Shown one piece after another: positions 1 to 8,100 of a stretch of DNA of 15,339 nt. Where the stretch lies: positions 1-15,339 of the forward strand of contig CAZKXX010000092.1 in NCBI GenBank assembly GCA_964556705.1, in the 5' to 3' direction. Numbering within the stretch: position 1 is the first letter of the stretch; each line of letters begins with the position of its first letter. The notes below the pieces were generated by a model. The model was not told the origin of the DNA. It was given only the letters and a program-made list of their open reading frames with translations, and ran no database searches. Source of the stretch: CAZKXX01 sp964556705 (GTDB lineage Bacteria; Acidobacteriota; Terriglobia; UBA7540). The position numbers were made by a program, and so were the translations under genes.

Positions 1-1
1 A

Positions 2-1261
2 GACGAGAAACCCGCCGTAACCGTGAATGCTCCACCGTTGCCCGCTGCCGAAAAAGCGAAGCGCGAACGATTTGAGTTTGGCGGGCAGATCCGCTTCCGG
101 CCTGCGGTCCGCCAGAACCTCGACCTCGATTCCTCAAACTCCGACGCGCGGAACTTCGTCGGCCAGCGGCTGCGTTTTCAGGTGCGCGCGCGCGTGGATG
201 AAAACGTCGAGGCCTTCGTTCAGCTCCAGGACTCGCGTCTCTGGGGCGAGGAGCAGTCGCCCACCTCGCGCGACGGCTTCACAGACCTCCACCAGGGCTA
301 TCTTCAGGTGAAGGACTTTCTCAAGCCCGGAGTCTCGATGCGTGTGGGCCGCCAGGAGTTGATTTACGGAAACGAACGGCTGGTCGGCGCCTTCGGCTGG
401 GACAACATCGGCCGCTCGTTTGACGCCCTCAAACTCGGCTACGCCACAAAGACCTGGTGGGCGGATTTCCTGCTCGCCAAGACGATCGACCGCCGGTCCA
501 CCGGACGGGGCGACCGCGACCAGTATCTGTACGGCGTTTACAGCCGCTTTTTCGCCGACCGCCCGCAATACCTGGAAATTTACGGGCTGCACTTCCGCGA
601 CGGCCTGCGCCTGCCGGGCGAACTTGTGGCGCGCGGCCCGAGTGCGACCGAAATCTTCACGCTGGGCGCGCGCAGCGCGGGAACGTTCGGCGACGGCTAC
701 GATTACGAGCTGGAATTCGCCAATCAGTTCGGTCACCGTGCCGCGGACTCGCACCGCGCCCGAGCCTTCGCAGGCCGATTGAACAGAACGCTCGACGAAA
801 AACTCAAACTGCGTGTTGGATTCGAGTACGACGTCGCCAGTGGCGACAGCGACCCCGCCGACGGACGGTCGGGCGAGTTCTTCAATCTTTTCCCCACCAA
901 CCACCCGCTGTACGGCTACGCGGACCTGATGGGCTGGCGCAACATGCAGGATTTCCGGCCGCATTTCTCCTTCACGCCCGTCGGCCCGCTCAGTTTTGAC
1001 GTGGACTACCACCGCTTCTATCTGCTTCAGGGGCGCGGCCCGTGGAAGAACGCCGGCGGCGTGGTTTTCGGTTTCGATCCGACAGGGCAGTCAGGCAAGC
1101 ACGTCGGTGACGAACTCGATTTCACCGCTGCCTTTCCGCTCCAGAAACACCTGAAGATTTTGTCCGGTTACTCGATTTTCTGGCCGGGTGAGTTTGCCCG
1201 CCGCACGCGCGGCCCGGACAAACAGCACTTCTTCTACCTTCAGACGCTGCTCAATTTCTGA
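2..1261 (+). CDS. Alginate-export-family outer-membrane porin, 5' end cut by the window edge
   Basis: This is most of an outer-membrane beta-barrel of the alginate export (Alginate_exp) family, which passes polysaccharides or small solutes across the outer membrane. The frame is open from base 2 with no stop. The first in-frame start, GTG at 23, follows a Pro/Ala linker and has no signal peptide, so the true start and secretion signal lie left of the window. Seen in the protein: alternating hydrophobic and polar strands, an EFGGQIRFRP opening strand, a GRQELIYGNERLVG block followed by WDNIGRSFDALKLG, a FFNLFPTNHPLYGYADL block, and a final strand ending LLNF. A terminal Phe is the usual outer-membrane insertion signal. 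About 420 residues are present, which fits a nearly complete barrel. The family call is confident from the GRQ...YG..R...W...GRSFD pattern. The substrate cannot be told, and alginate should not be assumed. Confidence 0.85.
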   Translation, partial: DEKPAVTVNAPPLPAAEKAKRERFEFGGQIRFRPAVRQNLDLDSSNSDARNFVGQRLRFQVRARVDENVEAFVQLQDSRLWGEEQSPTSRDGFTDLHQGYLQVKDFLKPGVSMRVGRQELIYGNERLVGAFGWDNIGRSFDALKLGYATKTWWADFLLAKTIDRRSTGRGDRDQYLYGVYSRFFADRPQYLEIYGLHFRDGLRLPGELVARGPSATEIFTLGARSAGTFGDGYDYELEFANQFGHRAADSHRARAFAGRLNRTLDEKLKLRVGFEYDVASGDSDPADGRSGEFFNLFPTNHPLYGYADLMGWRNMQDFRPHFSFTPVGPLSFDVDYHRFYLLQGRGPWKNAGGVVFGFDPTGQSGKHVGDELDFTAAFPLQKHLKILSGYSIFWPGEFARRTRGPDKQHFFYLQTLLNF

Positions 1262-1265
1262 AACC

Positions 1266-1288
1266 GGGGCGGGCTGCCAGCCCGCCCC
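1266..1288 (+). terminator. GC hairpin after the porin gene
   Basis: A perfect 10-bp inverted repeat (GGGGCGGGCT at 1266-1275, AGCCCGCCCC at 1279-1288) surrounds a 3-base loop, starting 5 bases after the porin stop. The stem is very stable and well placed to end porin transcription before operon A. No run of T follows, so it is not a textbook intrinsic terminator. It could also be an mRNA 3'-protecting structure or one copy of a dispersed intergenic repeat. Confidence 0.5.
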
Positions 1289-1320
1289 TCAACCTCACCG
1301 TCTTTCATTCCTCGCGGAAC

Positions 1321-1333
1321 GGACAAACTGTCC
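1321..1333. promoter_or_regulatory. Inverted repeat upstream of operon A, possible operator
   Basis: GGACA-AAC-TGTCC is a perfect 5-bp inverted repeat with a 3-base spacer, 60 bases before the ATG of the first operon gene and inside the only long non-coding gap on this side of the pump genes (1262-1393). Its size and position fit a dimeric repressor site. No regulator gene is adjacent and no convincing -35/-10 pair could be assigned around it. A 13-base repeat like this can also arise by chance. Confidence 0.25.
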
Positions 1334-1393
1334 CTCCCGAAATTATCGTTACGTTTCCGCGGAATCTGCATTTCTTCCGATGAGGAAGAAGAA

Positions 1394-2176
1394 ATGCGCG
1401 GAGCACGGCAGGTCGAGGCGATGTGGTTGGAATTGCTCAGCCGCGTTCGTCGCAGCGGAATGCTTGAGACGCGGCCGGTTGAGCCGGGCTACGACCTGGT
1501 TGTGCGAAGAGGGGAGGCCGACTCGTCCAGCCCGCGCGGCGATCTCTCCGCACTCGAGGAGATAGTGCCCAACCTTGCGCGCACTCGAGCGGTGTACCTG
1601 AACTCGCAAGCTGAAGTTGGTTGGCCGGGCCTTCCGACGTTGCGCGACTGGGCGGGCACGATCGCGGAACCCATCGAGTCCGGCGCCGTGCGCGCGTTTG
1701 CCGTGGTGGACCCCGAAAAGTTTCGCGAGCGCGTCGCAGAAACGCTCCGTCAGCAGGGGTGGAGAGTCGAACACGCGGACGCCGAACTTCGAGTCCGCAA
1801 CGGCGTTTTCACGGAGCGCGTGAACCTGGTGAGGGAAATCGTGCGCATGGTGCATTTGCGGCAGGGCATGAAAGAGGCCGCGGCGGCCGTCGCGAACCGC
1901 TTGAAGGCCGCGTTTGTGCGTGAAGCCGCCTTTTATGTCCGTTTCGAAAGGCGGTTCCGCGACTTCGATCCCGATGTGTACGACCACTATTTCGTTGCCT
2001 ATCCCTCGGGCTGCTGCCTGGCGTTCGGATGGGATTACTGGCAACTCGCGGAACTCTCGGACGGGGAGGCCGAAATGCGATTCGCAAAAGGGGCCGAGGA
2101 TTTTGAACGCCTCCTGCCGGTCGCTCGCGACGGTCTCCCGTCTTCAGGACGCGGCACCGTGTGCGGCCGCGCCTGA
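1394..2176 (+). CDS. Unrecognised 260-aa soluble protein, first gene of the efflux operon
   Basis: I do not recognise this family. The start is ATG 1394, preceded by GAGGAAG (1382-1388) at a 5-base spacing. The protein looks soluble: no signal peptide, membrane segment or obvious metal-binding cluster. It has amphipathic helical stretches, a middle part rich in Arg and Glu (about residues 100-190), an aromatic stretch with FYVRFERRFRDFDPDVYDHYF (residues 178-198), and a GCCLAFGWDYW segment with adjacent cysteines just after it. It ends 21 bases before the OsmC gene on the same strand, so it is probably cotranscribed with OsmC and the RND pump. Codon third positions are GC-rich like the neighbours, and an overlapping minus-strand frame (1349-2044) looks like a shadow. 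It could be a regulator or substrate-binding accessory of the pump, but nothing in the sequence shows which. Confidence 0.7.
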   Translation: MRGARQVEAMWLELLSRVRRSGMLETRPVEPGYDLVVRRGEADSSSPRGDLSALEEIVPNLARTRAVYLNSQAEVGWPGLPTLRDWAGTIAEPIESGAVRAFAVVDPEKFRERVAETLRQQGWRVEHADAELRVRNGVFTERVNLVREIVRMVHLRQGMKEAAAAVANRLKAAFVREAAFYVRFERRFRDFDPDVYDHYFVAYPSGCCLAFGWDYWQLAELSDGEAEMRFAKGAEDFERLLPVARDGLPSSGRGTVCGRA

Positions 2177-2197
2177 GCGGAAAGAACGAGGTGGAGA

Positions 2198-2644
2198 ATG
2201 CTCGATGGAAAAATCAGTCTGGTGACGGTGGAAGGGAAGGGGCGGCAATTCGTGGCGCGCTCGGGCAGCGGACACGCCGTGGTGATGGACGACGCCGAAG
2301 GCGCAACGGCGCCCAAGCCGATCGAGTTCGCGCTGCTGGCGCTCGGCGGGTGCACGGCGTTCGACGTCATCAACATTCTGCGCAAGAAGCGGCAGCGCGT
2401 GACGGGCTACGAGATCGATCTGCGCGCCGAGCAGAACCCGGAGCCGCCCAACGTCTTCACGCGCGTGGAAATTCGTCACAAACTGCGCGGGCCGATCGAT
2501 CCTGAAGCTGTCCAGAGCGCCATTCACCTCTCGGAAACCAAATATTGTTCCGTCGGGGCGATGGTCGCGAAGACGGCGAAGATCGAGTCCACCTTCGAGA
2601 TTACTCGCGAGGAAATCACCGAAACCCCCGCCGAGGCGGCCTGA
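2198..2644 (+). CDS. OsmC-family protein, YhfA-like
   Basis: This small cytoplasmic protein (148 aa) belongs to the OsmC/Ohr superfamily, whose studied members reduce organic hydroperoxides through a pair of cysteines. Both cysteines are present: Cys52 in LALGGCTAFDV and Cys117 in SETKYCSV. The spacing, the ILRKKRQ segment after the first cysteine and the LSETKYCSVGAM helix fit the YhfA branch better than classical Ohr or OsmC. YhfA proteins have no firmly established substrate. The ATG at 2198 follows a purine-rich GAGGTGGAG stretch. The stop (TGA 2642-2644) shares one base with the ATG of the TolC-like gene, so the two are probably translationally coupled. This placement suggests the protein acts on the pump's substrate or on the stress that calls for efflux; that role is inferred. 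Confidence 0.9.
   Translation: MLDGKISLVTVEGKGRQFVARSGSGHAVVMDDAEGATAPKPIEFALLALGGCTAFDVINILRKKRQRVTGYEIDLRAEQNPEPPNVFTRVEIRHKLRGPIDPEAVQSAIHLSETKYCSVGAMVAKTAKIESTFEITREEITETPAEAA
2633..2636 (+). promoter_or_regulatory. Ribosome binding site fixing the TolC-like start at 2644
   Basis: GAGG lies 7 bases before ATG 2644, inside the end of the OsmC gene. It favours this start over an in-frame upstream ATG at 2545, which would add a basic non-secretory stretch ahead of the signal peptide. Confidence 0.6.
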
Positions 2645-4008
2645 TGAATCGCCGATTCCTGATTGCCCTCATCACCCTTTTCGCACTCGCGTTTGGCGCC
2701 CGGGGACGAGCCGAGCCCGCTCAAGGGATGACCTTGCGCGAAGCGGTCGCAGTGGCGCTCGAGAAGAATCCTGCCGTTCAGGCCGCGGACGCCTACGCGG
2801 AAGCGGTCGAACAGGGAATCGCCGAGGCGAAGGCGGGCCGCTACCCGCGCCTGGACTTTTCCGAGACGGTGATGCGCGGAAACAATCCCGTGTACGTTTT
2901 CGGAACGCTGCTGACGCAGCGACAGTTTGAATCGCGCCACTTCGCGCTGAATTTCCTGAACACGCCGCCGCCGCTCAATAATTTCCGCACACAGTTCAGC
3001 GCGCAAATGCCGCTTTACGATTTCGGCCGCACTCCGGGCCGGGTGAAGGACGCGCGACTGGACGCGGAAGCGGCCGCCGCCGGACGCCGCCGCACGCGGC
3101 AGGAAGTGATTTTCCAGGTGGTCGGAACTTACCTGAACGCGCTGCTGGCGCGCGAAGGCGAGCGCGTGGCGCTGGCGGCCGTTGAAGCCGCCGAGTCCGA
3201 TCTCCACCGCGCCCGGGCGCGCGAAGAGCAGGGGCTCGCGGTCTCCTCCGACGTCCTGAGCGCGCAGGTGCAGCTTGCTCAGGCGAAAGAGGACCTGATC
3301 CGCGCCCGCAACGGCGTGGCGCTGGCGTGCGCCGCGTTCAATGTGGCGCTGGGACTTCCCGAAGATGCAGCGACGGAAATAGCCGGCACGCTCGAAGAAG
3401 CGAGGCTGGAAGCCGGGACGCTCGGAGACCGGCAGGCGCGCGCGCTCGCCACGCGTCCGGACTTTGCGGAAGCCACGCTCGGCGCCGAACGCGCGGCGAA
3501 CGGAACGCGCCTGGCGCGCTCGGAATTCCTCCCCAAGCTGGACCTCTTCAGTTCCTGGGAGCAGGACAACCAGCGCTTTCTTTCACGCGGCGGAAACAAT
3601 TGGACGGTCGGCGCGAGCCTGAGCTTCAACCTTTTTGACGGCGGCGCGAACCGCGCGCGGCTGGCACAGTCCCGGGCGCGGGAGCGGCAGGCGCGCGCCC
3701 GGCGCGAGCAGATGGCGAACGGTGTGCGCTTACAGGTGCGAGAGGCGTTTCTGAATCTCGACGCGGCACGACAGAGGCTGGAAGTTTCGCGTGAGTCCGC
3801 CGCGCAGGCGGCTGAAAGCCTGCGTATTCTTCGGGACCGTTACGAGGCGGGCCTTGCCACCATCACGGACGTCCTGCGTGCCGAGACGATGCACACTTCG
3901 GCGCAGAGGAATTTTCTGAACGCACTCTTCGATTACCGCATTGGCTTTGCGGCGCTGGAGTTCGCCACGGGCGAACTGGGGCCGGACTCGCCGGCCGTCA
4001 CGCGCTGA
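2644..4008 (+). CDS. TolC-family outer-membrane efflux protein
   Basis: This is the outer-membrane channel of a tripartite RND pump (454 aa). A signal peptide is clear: basic MNRR, a hydrophobic core, and a likely cleavage at GRA|E after Ala23. Two outer-membrane efflux repeats follow. The first (about 29-240) has TLREAVAVALEKNP, the beta-strand motif LYDFGR (Asp126) and long Ala/Arg/Glu coiled-coil helices. The second (about 260-450) has LSFNLFDGGANR (Asp332) and RDRYEAGLATITDVLRAE, the typical YxxG..s..dvL signature. The length is normal for the family. The start at ATG 2644 overlaps the OsmC stop by one base. An earlier in-frame ATG at 2545 is rejected because it would bury the signal peptide. 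The adaptor and pump follow directly, so the channel very probably works with them. Confidence 0.93.
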   Translation: MNRRFLIALITLFALAFGARGRAEPAQGMTLREAVAVALEKNPAVQAADAYAEAVEQGIAEAKAGRYPRLDFSETVMRGNNPVYVFGTLLTQRQFESRHFALNFLNTPPPLNNFRTQFSAQMPLYDFGRTPGRVKDARLDAEAAAAGRRRTRQEVIFQVVGTYLNALLAREGERVALAAVEAAESDLHRARAREEQGLAVSSDVLSAQVQLAQAKEDLIRARNGVALACAAFNVALGLPEDAATEIAGTLEEARLEAGTLGDRQARALATRPDFAEATLGAERAANGTRLARSEFLPKLDLFSSWEQDNQRFLSRGGNNWTVGASLSFNLFDGGANRARLAQSRARERQARARREQMANGVRLQVREAFLNLDAARQRLEVSRESAAQAAESLRILRDRYEAGLATITDVLRAETMHTSAQRNFLNALFDYRIGFAALEFATGELGPDSPAVTR

Positions 4009-4041
4009 AGCGAAAACACCGAAGACGAGGTTTTGCAGACC

Positions 4042-5199
4042 ATGAGGCAGAAACGAACGATTCGAGCGGCTCTCGCGACGGCGGTGGTGGCCGCGCTGGG
4101 ACTCGCCGCGTGCGGGTCCGGCGAGGAGACCGCGGGTCCGCCCGCGGAAGTCGTGAGCGGCGTCACCCTCGAAAACGTCAAGCTCCAACCGGTGACGGAC
4201 TTTCACGAAGCTGCCGGAACGGTACGCTCGGCGACCGTGAGCGTCATCGGCGCGCAGATTGCCGCAACTGTCCGAGAAATCCGCGCTCGCGAGGGCGAGC
4301 GCATCCGGGCCGGCCAGGTCCTGGCCGTGCTCGATGACCGCACGCCGCGCGCCCAGCTCGGAGCGGCGCGGGCGGGAGTGGAAGAAGCCGCGCAGGGGCT
4401 TGAAGAAATCGAGCAGGCGCTGGAAGGCGCGCGCGCCGAAAAGGCGTTTGCTGAAGCGACGTACCGGCGTTATCAGGGCTTGCTGGAAAAGAATTCGGTG
4501 AGCCGGCAGGAGTTTGACGGCGCCGAGGCGCGCTACCGCGCGGCCGCGGCGAATGTGCGCGCGCTCGAAGCGAAGAGCCGGCAGATCGAAGCCCGGCAGC
4601 AGCAGGCCCAGGAGCAACACTCTTCTGCGGAAGCGGTCTTCAGTTATTCGCGCGTCGTTTCTCCCCTTAACGGCCTGGTGACCGCCCGGAATGTGGACGA
4701 AGGCTCACTCGTCATGCCCGGCGCGCCGCTCTTTACGGTCGAGGACGAGACCCGCTACCGCTTCGAAGCCAACCTGCCTGAGCAGTTCCTGGGCGTCGTG
4801 AAAGTCGGCCAGCCCGTTTCCGTCGAGGTCGGCGAAACGCGGGTGGAAGGTCGCGTGGGCGAGGTGGTTCCCGCGGCGGACGCGGCGACGCGCACGTTCC
4901 TCGTCAAGCTCGACCTGCCGCGCGCATGCGCCTGCCGTTCGGGGCAGTACGGCAAGGCGTTTTTTCCGGCCGGCGAGGCGAATCGCATCGTCATCCCGCG
5001 GGGGGCGATTGTGGAATACGGCGGGCTGGAAGGCGTTTTTGTCGTGACCGCGGATCAAGTGACGGAATATCGCCTGGTGAAGAAGGGGAAAGTCGTGGGC
5101 GAAAGCGTTGAGATCTTGTCGGGTCTGGCGGACGGCGAGCGCATTGCGGTGGCTCCGATCGAGCGGCTTCGCGACGGTGTGCGCGTGGAGGCGCGATGA
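4042..5199 (+). CDS. RND periplasmic adaptor (membrane fusion protein), lipoprotein
   Basis: This adaptor joins the inner-membrane pump to the TolC-like channel. From ATG 4042 (385 aa) it begins with a basic region, a hydrophobic stretch and the lipobox LAAC, with Cys24 as the lipidated residue, so it should be anchored in the inner membrane facing the periplasm. Next come a biotinyl-lipoyl half (around VREIRAREGERIRAGQVLAVLDD), a long Ala/Glu/Arg/Gln coiled-coil hairpin (about 105-200), the second lipoyl half (VVSPLNGLVTARNVDEGSLV, from about 203), a beta-barrel domain, and a membrane-proximal end with VIPRGAIVEYGGLEGVFVV. An in-frame TTG at 4033 would add three residues, but it sits only 2 bases after GAGG (4027-4030); ATG 4042 sits 11 bases after it, which is rather long. 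The stop overlaps the pump gene by 4 bases (ATGA). Confidence 0.92.
   Translation: MRQKRTIRAALATAVVAALGLAACGSGEETAGPPAEVVSGVTLENVKLQPVTDFHEAAGTVRSATVSVIGAQIAATVREIRAREGERIRAGQVLAVLDDRTPRAQLGAARAGVEEAAQGLEEIEQALEGARAEKAFAEATYRRYQGLLEKNSVSRQEFDGAEARYRAAAANVRALEAKSRQIEARQQQAQEQHSSAEAVFSYSRVVSPLNGLVTARNVDEGSLVMPGAPLFTVEDETRYRFEANLPEQFLGVVKVGQPVSVEVGETRVEGRVGEVVPAADAATRTFLVKLDLPRACACRSGQYGKAFFPAGEANRIVIPRGAIVEYGGLEGVFVVTADQVTEYRLVKKGKVVGESVEILSGLADGERIAVAPIERLRDGVRVEAR
5187..5191 (+). promoter_or_regulatory. Ribosome binding site for the RND pump gene
   Basis: GGAGG lies 4 bases before ATG 5196, within the last codons of the adaptor gene. With the ATGA overlap (5196-5199) it supports coupled translation of adaptor and pump. 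Confidence 0.6.
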
Positions 5200-8100
5200 A
5201 GAAGCTGGGACTCGCCGGGCAAGTCGCGCGCTACTTTATTAATTCGAAGCTCACGCCCCTCATCGGGGTGTTCGCCATTCTTCTGGGCGTCTTCGCCGTG
5301 TGGCTGACGCCGCGCGAGGAAGAGCCGCAGATCGTCGTCCCGATGATGGACGTCTTCGTCGAGATGCCCGGGGCGACGGCGAAAGAAGTGGAAGAGCGCG
5401 TCATCACGCCGATGGAGAAGCTGATCTGGGAAATTCCCGGCGTCGAGTACATCTATTCGACGGCGACGCCGGGGCGGGCGATTTCCATCGTTCGCTTCAA
5501 GGTGGGCGCAAACGAGGAAGAATCGGTCATCAGGCTCTACAACAAGCTCTATTCCAATTTCGACCTCATCCCGCCTGGAGTTTCGCAGCCGCTCATCAAG
5601 CTGCGGGCGATTGACGACGTTCCGGTCCTGACGCTGACGCTCTGGAGCGACCGCTACGACAGCTTCATGCTGCGGCGCGTGGCGGCGAATCTGGAGAGCG
5701 AAATCAAGAGCATCGAAGACGTGTCGGTGACGTCGCTCATCGGCGGCGAGCGGCGACAGATTCGCGTCGTGCTCGACCCGGCGCGCCTGGCGGCGCTCGG
5801 CGTGGCGCCCGCGACGGTGGTGCCCCCGCTCGCGCGCGCCAACCGGCGGCTGCAAGCCGGCGAGTTTGCGGCGGCAAACCGCCAGTTCTTCGTCGAAACC
5901 GGAGAGTTCCTGGAGACGGCCGACGATGTGGGCCGCGTCGTCGTGAGCGTTCATGGAGGCCGGCCCGTTTACCTGCGCGACGTGGCAGAAGTGCTGGACG
6001 GCCCGGCCGAGCCCGCGAGCTACGTCCTGTTCGGGCACGGGCGCGGCGCGGATGAAAAGCGCGAAACGGTTTCCGGCGAGTTTCCGGCCGTCACGGTCAC
6101 GGTGGCCAAGCGCAAGGGCAAGAACGCGGTCGTCGTGGCCGGCCGGGTGATCGAGAAAGTGGAAAGCCTGCGCGGCTCTATCGTTCCCGCCGGCGTTGAA
6201 ATGACGGTGACGCGCAACTACGGCGAGACGGCGCAGGAAAAATCCAATGAGCTGCTCAAACACCTGATGATCGCCACGTTCGGCGTGACGCTGCTGGTGG
6301 CCTTCGCGCTCGGCTGGCGCTCATCGATCGTCGTGCTGGCCGCCATCCCGGTGACGCTGGCGCTGACGCTGTTTCTCTATTTCCTTTACGGCTACACGTT
6401 GAACCGCGTCACGCTCTTCGCGCTGATCTTCTCCATCGGAATTCTGGTGGACGACGCCATCGTGGTGGTGGAAAACATCGCAAGGCATTTCAACTTGCCG
6501 GAAAACAGGGGCCGTCCCATCGCCGATGTGGCCGTGGAGGCCGTGGACGAGGTGGGGAACCCGACTTCGCTCGCCACCTGGACGGTGATCGCGGCGATTC
6601 TGCCCATGGCGTTCGTGGGGGGGCTGATGGGGCCGTACATGCGCCCCATTCCCGTCGGCGCGTCGGTGGCCATGCTGGTTTCGCTCTTCATCGCTTTTGT
6701 GATTTCACCCTGGGCGGCGCTGCGGATGCTGAAAGGCGAGAAGCATTCGTATGCCGCGGAGGGAGCAGAGGGCTGGACGACGCGCCTTTACCGCCGCGCC
6801 ATGGAACCGCTCATCCGCGAGCCGCGCAAACGCCTCATGTTTCTGGCCGGCATGGTGGCTTTGCTGCTTCTGGTCCTGGCGATGCCGCTGCTCAAAATCG
6901 TGCGCGTCAAAATGCTTCCCTTCGACAACAAGAGCGAGTTCCAGATCATCGTGGACATGCCGGAGGGAACGACGCTCGAACACACGGCGCGCGTGGCGCG
7001 CGAACTGGGGCGGCGAGCGGCCGAAGAACCCGAGGTGGTGAATTACCAGGTCTATGCCGGGACCGCCGCGCCCTACAACTTCAACGGGCTTGTGAGGCAC
7101 TACTTCCTGCGCCGCGCGGCGCACGAAGCCGACGTGCAGGTGAACCTGCTGCCCAAGCACGAACGGGACGCGCAAAGTCATGAGATCGCCAAGCGGGTGC
7201 GCGAAGCGCTTCAGCCGATTTCGGAAAAGCACGGCGTCCGAATGAAGGTGGCGGAGATTCCGCCCGGCCCGCCGGTCTATCAGACGTTGATGGCGGAGGT
7301 GTACGGGCCGGAGTACCAGCAGCAGATCGAGGTGGCGCGGCAGATCCGCGAAGTGTTCGAACGCACGCCGGGCGTGGTGGACGTGGACTGGACGGTCGAG
7401 GACGAACAGCCGCAGTTCCGTTTCGTCGTGGACAAGGAAAAGGCGGCGCTGAACGGCGTGGGCGCCGACCAGGTCGTCGAAACGCTGCGGCTGGCGCTTG
7501 ACGGATCGGTGATCGGGCTCGCGCACCAGCCGAAGGAAAAGGAAGACGTCCCCATCGTCGTCGAAGTGCGGCGCGCCTCGCGAAGCAGCGTGACGGACCT
7601 CGCGGCCATCCGCGTCGTCTCCGCGAGCGGGATGCTGGTGCCGCTCGGCGAACTGACGCGAATCGAGGAAGGCGCGATCGAGAAGGCGATTTATCACAAG
7701 AACCTCAAGCGCGTGGTGTACGTCACGGGAGATGTGGCGGGCGGCGAGGAAAGCCCCGTGTACGCCATCCTCAGCCTCACGAAGGAACTCGACAAAATTC
7801 AGGCGCCGGGCGGCTATTCGGTCGAGCGTTACTCCACCGCGCTGCCTTTTCTCACCGACCGCGTCTCGATGAAGTGGGACGGCGAGTGGCACATCACGTA
7901 TGAAGTCTTTCGCGACCTCGGTTTCGCCTTCGCGGTCGTCCTCGTCCTGATTTACGTGATCGTCGTGGCGTGGTTCCAGTCGTTCCGCGTGCCGCTGGTC
8001 ATCATGGCGCCGATTCCCCTCACCCTGGTTGGAATTCTGCCGGCGCACGCGATGATGGGGGCATTCTTCACGGCCACGTCCATCATCGGCTTCATCGCCG

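Noticed and set aside
1349..2044. Minus-strand frame of 231 codons opposite the unknown first operon gene
   Set aside because: The plus frame has a good ribosome binding site and operon spacing, while this frame has neither and crosses the upstream gap.
2545..2643. Earlier in-frame start for the TolC-like gene
   Set aside because: It would put 33 basic residues ahead of an obvious signal peptide and lies within OsmC; ATG 2644 has a ribosome binding site.
6705..8048. Long minus-strand frame (447 codons) opposite the RND pump, and a similar one at 5055-6263
   Set aside because: Rich in His, Arg and Asp with no recognisable domain, and fully opposite a certain RND gene. Long antisense frames are expected in GC-rich coding DNA.
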